DNA from: Acorus gramineus
Lineage: Eukaryota > Streptophyta > Magnoliopsida > Acorales > Acoraceae
NCBI GenBank assembly: GCA_030737835.1
Contig: CM060853.1
Location: 10,846,034 to 10,910,033, forward strand
Length of the DNA: 64,000 nt
Direction: 5' to 3'
The position numbers and the translations under genes were made by a program. Below, piece by piece: positions 61,741-64,000 of the stretch. A model generated the notes under the pieces. It worked only from the letters and a program-made list of their open reading frames with translations, was not told where the DNA came from and searched no databases. Every line of letters starts with the position of its first letter. Positions within the stretch are counted from its first letter, which is position 1.

Positions 61741-62697
61741 GGTTAAAGACATCTAAGTCCCTACAAACATGAGAAAACCCATATAAGTCCCTATTAAAAT
61801 TAGGACAGACGTACGAGTCCCTGAAAACTCATAAAAAACCCAATTATCATCCCTGAGTTAAATTTCCATCCAAACTTAACGGAATATTCCCAGAATATTC
61901 TGTCACATATAATTGTGTTGACATTGAAGTCCTTATAAACAGTCATAAAGACAAATTAGTCCCTCCAAAAGATAAAATTGCCCCTCAAAGACTTTTACAT
62001 TAAATTGTGTACACATTGCAGTCCCTATAAACAATCATAAAGACAAATTAGTCATTGCAAAAGATAAAATTGCCCCTCAAAGATTTTTACATTTAATTGG
62101 ATAGACATTACAGTCCTTATAAATAATCGTAAAGACAAATTGGTACATGTAAAAGACAAAAAATGCCCCTGAAGAATTTTTACATTTAATTGTGTAGAAA
62201 TTGCAGTCTTTTATAGGGTATTTAATTTTTAAATTGCAATGTATGCACAATTAAATGTAAAAATCCTTCAAGGGTATTTTTGTCTTTTAGAGGGACCAAT
62301 TTGTCTTTACGATTATTTATAAGGACTGTAATGTCTATTCAATTACATGTAAAAGTCTTTCAAGGGCAATTTTATCTTTTACGGGGACTAATTTGTCTTT
62401 ATGATTATTTATAGGGACTATAATATATACACAATTTAATGTAAAAGTCTTTTAGGGGTAATTTTATCTTTTGGCGGGACTAATTTGTCTTTATGACTGT
62501 TTATAAGGACTTCAATGTCTACACAATTATATGTGATGGAATATTCTAGGAATATTCCGTTAAATTTGGATGGAAATTTAACTTAGGGATGATAATTGGG
62601 TTTTTCTGAGTTTTCAGGGACTCGTACGTCTGTCCCAATTTTAGTAGGGACTTATTTGAGTTTTTCCATGTTTGTAGGGACTTAGATGTCTTTAACC
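61741..62697. mobile_element. Large near-perfect fold-back element with 92-bp tandem units
   Basis: Arms at 61741-62217 and 62230-62697 are inverted copies separated by about 12 bases. The outermost 30 bases are identical (GGTTAAAGACATCTAAGTCC and onward). Each arm carries three 92-bp units (starting about 61920, 62012 and 62104 on the left), each with CATTGCAGTCCCTATAAAC, TAAAGACAAATTAGTC and AAGATAAAATTGCCCCTCAA. The near identity suggests youth or ongoing correction. No protein is encoded and no TSD is visible (left flank AAATTTTAG, right flank ATACATTGG). The arm sequence style resembles MULE-derived MITEs. Confidence 0.85.
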
Positions 62698-64000
62698 ATA
62701 CATTGGATTGTTGTAAGTTGGGCCTGGGTGTATGAATTAAAAAAAAAAAATGGCATGGACTAAGAGCATTTTTAATGTATACGTTAGTTAAGCAAGATGT
62801 TAAAGTGTCCACTTTATACCTCAACTATATACTCATTTACTACATTCCTATTTAGTTGGTTGTTGTTGCTCCAATGGACTAGCTAAATAAATTAGCCAAA
62901 CTAGTAGTGGGCTCCACCTCTTCATCCACTCAACCTTTTAAATGTATTTTTTATTAATTTTTTAAAGAGAACTATCACGTGGGGTCCACATTTAGCTAGC
63001 TAAAACACTAGCTATAGTTAGTATGAAAGATAACACGTGACACGTGGGGCTCACATTTAGTTCTCTCTTAACATCTTCATTAGAGCAACATTTTTACATG
63101 TTATGTAAAATATAACACTAACATGTTGATTAAGATATCTATCGGAGATGCTCTAAGCCAATAAGTATATATTTTTCAAGATATGAGGCAGGGGCTCTAG
63201 ACTATTGTCTTGGTTTCCCTCCTGCTTCAGCTTTACCAATTCCAACTCTCTGGTGAACTGTCCATCACAGGCTCCGACACCGTCGTATTTCGTTCAATCG
63301 GCAGATACTCTTATCAACTCGCATTACGCAGAGGTACCAGTACCTCTTTATCGAATAAAAAAGTGTCTTGTCTGTTCAAAAAAAAAAAAAAGAAAAGGAT
63401 TTTTGGGGCAACTAAACCCACCCACCCCTCCCTGTTGGAACCCCTCGCATTCTAATTCCATATACACAAACATTCCATTCAGATGTTCTAAAAAAACAAA
63501 ATGACGCTTCTTTTGTATATGTAATGCTTACCGTTCATTTGACTTAGATGATTGCTTCTTCGATGTTTTTGAGAATAACTTAAAAGACATTTTTATTCTT
63601 TATAAGGATTTAAATGATTTAACATGTGATTATTTCCTTCAATACATAATATTGAATAATTTTTATCCTTACCATTATTCTTTGTTAAAAAAAAAAAAAA
63701 ATTATCCATTTGTGTAGCACTTTTTTCATTGATGATGATGTCACGTTAATTTCAATCAACCATGGTGCAATATTGCTCATGCAATTTCCTTCATTTTTGG
63801 AGAGTAAACACTAGCTTCCCAGCAAAATATTAATTTTTATATCAATGAACTAGTGACTGTCATATTAATTTTCATACATATTTGGATGAACAATACATAT
63901 TTCAGGGAATCTCATCAATATTCATTAATGAACACGTGTCAACATCAACAGATATATAAAATTTCCCCACAAATCAATATAAACATCATCTAGTGACTGT
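62698..64000. other. Intergenic DNA, possible retroposed fragment near 63185-63395
   Basis: 62780-63150 holds MITE-like sequence with repeated GTGGGGTCCACATTTAG / GTGGGGCTCACATTTAG motifs (62980 and 63044). 63185-63395 is GC-richer and ends in GTCTTGTCTGTTC plus a long A run, suggesting the 3' tip of a non-LTR retroelement or retroposed transcript. No gene is supported up to the window end. A CATCTAGTGACTGT/CTAGTGACTGTCAT echo occurs at 63850 and 63989. Confidence 0.35.

Noticed and set aside
63205-63504. Frames near 63.2-63.5 kb as a gene
   Set aside because: They run into a long A tract and Lys runs; more likely a retroposed fragment with a poly(A) tail.

Overview
This window looks like nuclear DNA of a flowering plant. 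It is AT-rich and carries intron-containing plant gene families with GT-AG introns, GA/CT-rich 5' leaders, tRNA-derived SINEs, and many TIR elements and LTR fossils. The species cannot be named from what is visible. All exon limits, repeat limits and target-site duplications (TSDs) below were read by eye; no alignment or database search was run.

Genes. (1) 5029-8869 (+): an 11-exon NDRG/NDL-type gene (alpha/beta-hydrolase fold without a nucleophile Ser). (2) 23802-24968 (-): an intronless plastid-type membrane protein of the family annotated as 'probable F-box protein At4g22030'. (3) 26571-30682 (-): a four-exon BELL-class TALE homeobox gene closest to ATH1, with a long leader probably reaching about 33.8 kb. 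(4) 55332-56968 and 58656-59964 (+): two intact four-exon HAD phosphatase genes of the PECP1/PS2 (PHOSPHO1-like) phosphate-starvation family, on a tandem duplication of about 3.1-3.3 kb. Each has a PHR1-type P1BS site (GAATATTC) near the start of its unit. (5) 14157-15934 (-): a third, inverted copy that is a pseudogene; an 11-base deletion removes the catalytic DxDxT motif.

Mobile DNA fills most of the rest. Two Mutator-like elements have exact 9-base TSDs: 9505-10369, with 33-bp repeats inside its TIRs, and 34904-37004, with a possible FAR1-like remnant and many TTACATT motifs. A Pack-MULE-like element at 18068-18594 carries a GC-rich fragment resembling the membrane domain of RIE1/At1g12760-type RING E3 ligases. 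Two large fold-back elements, 19572-20537 and 61741-62697, have arms built from tandem units of about 80-97 bp; the second is an almost perfect palindrome of about 957 bp. A 3.04-kb hAT element (39774-42817) has an 8-base TSD and a decayed BED-finger transposase. There are several Tourist/Harbinger-like MITEs, one nested in another TIR element, plus two SINEs and a short poly(A) insertion that separates the tandem phosphatase units. LTR-retroelement fossils or solo-LTR-like pieces lie near 1-330, 3.75-4.6, 21.4-22.2, 45.7-48.0 and 50.7-53.5 kb.

The strongest candidates for something undescribed are the group of TIR/fold-back elements whose arms consist of short tandem units, the gene-capturing element at 18.1 kb, and the promoter rearrangements among the phosphatase copies.
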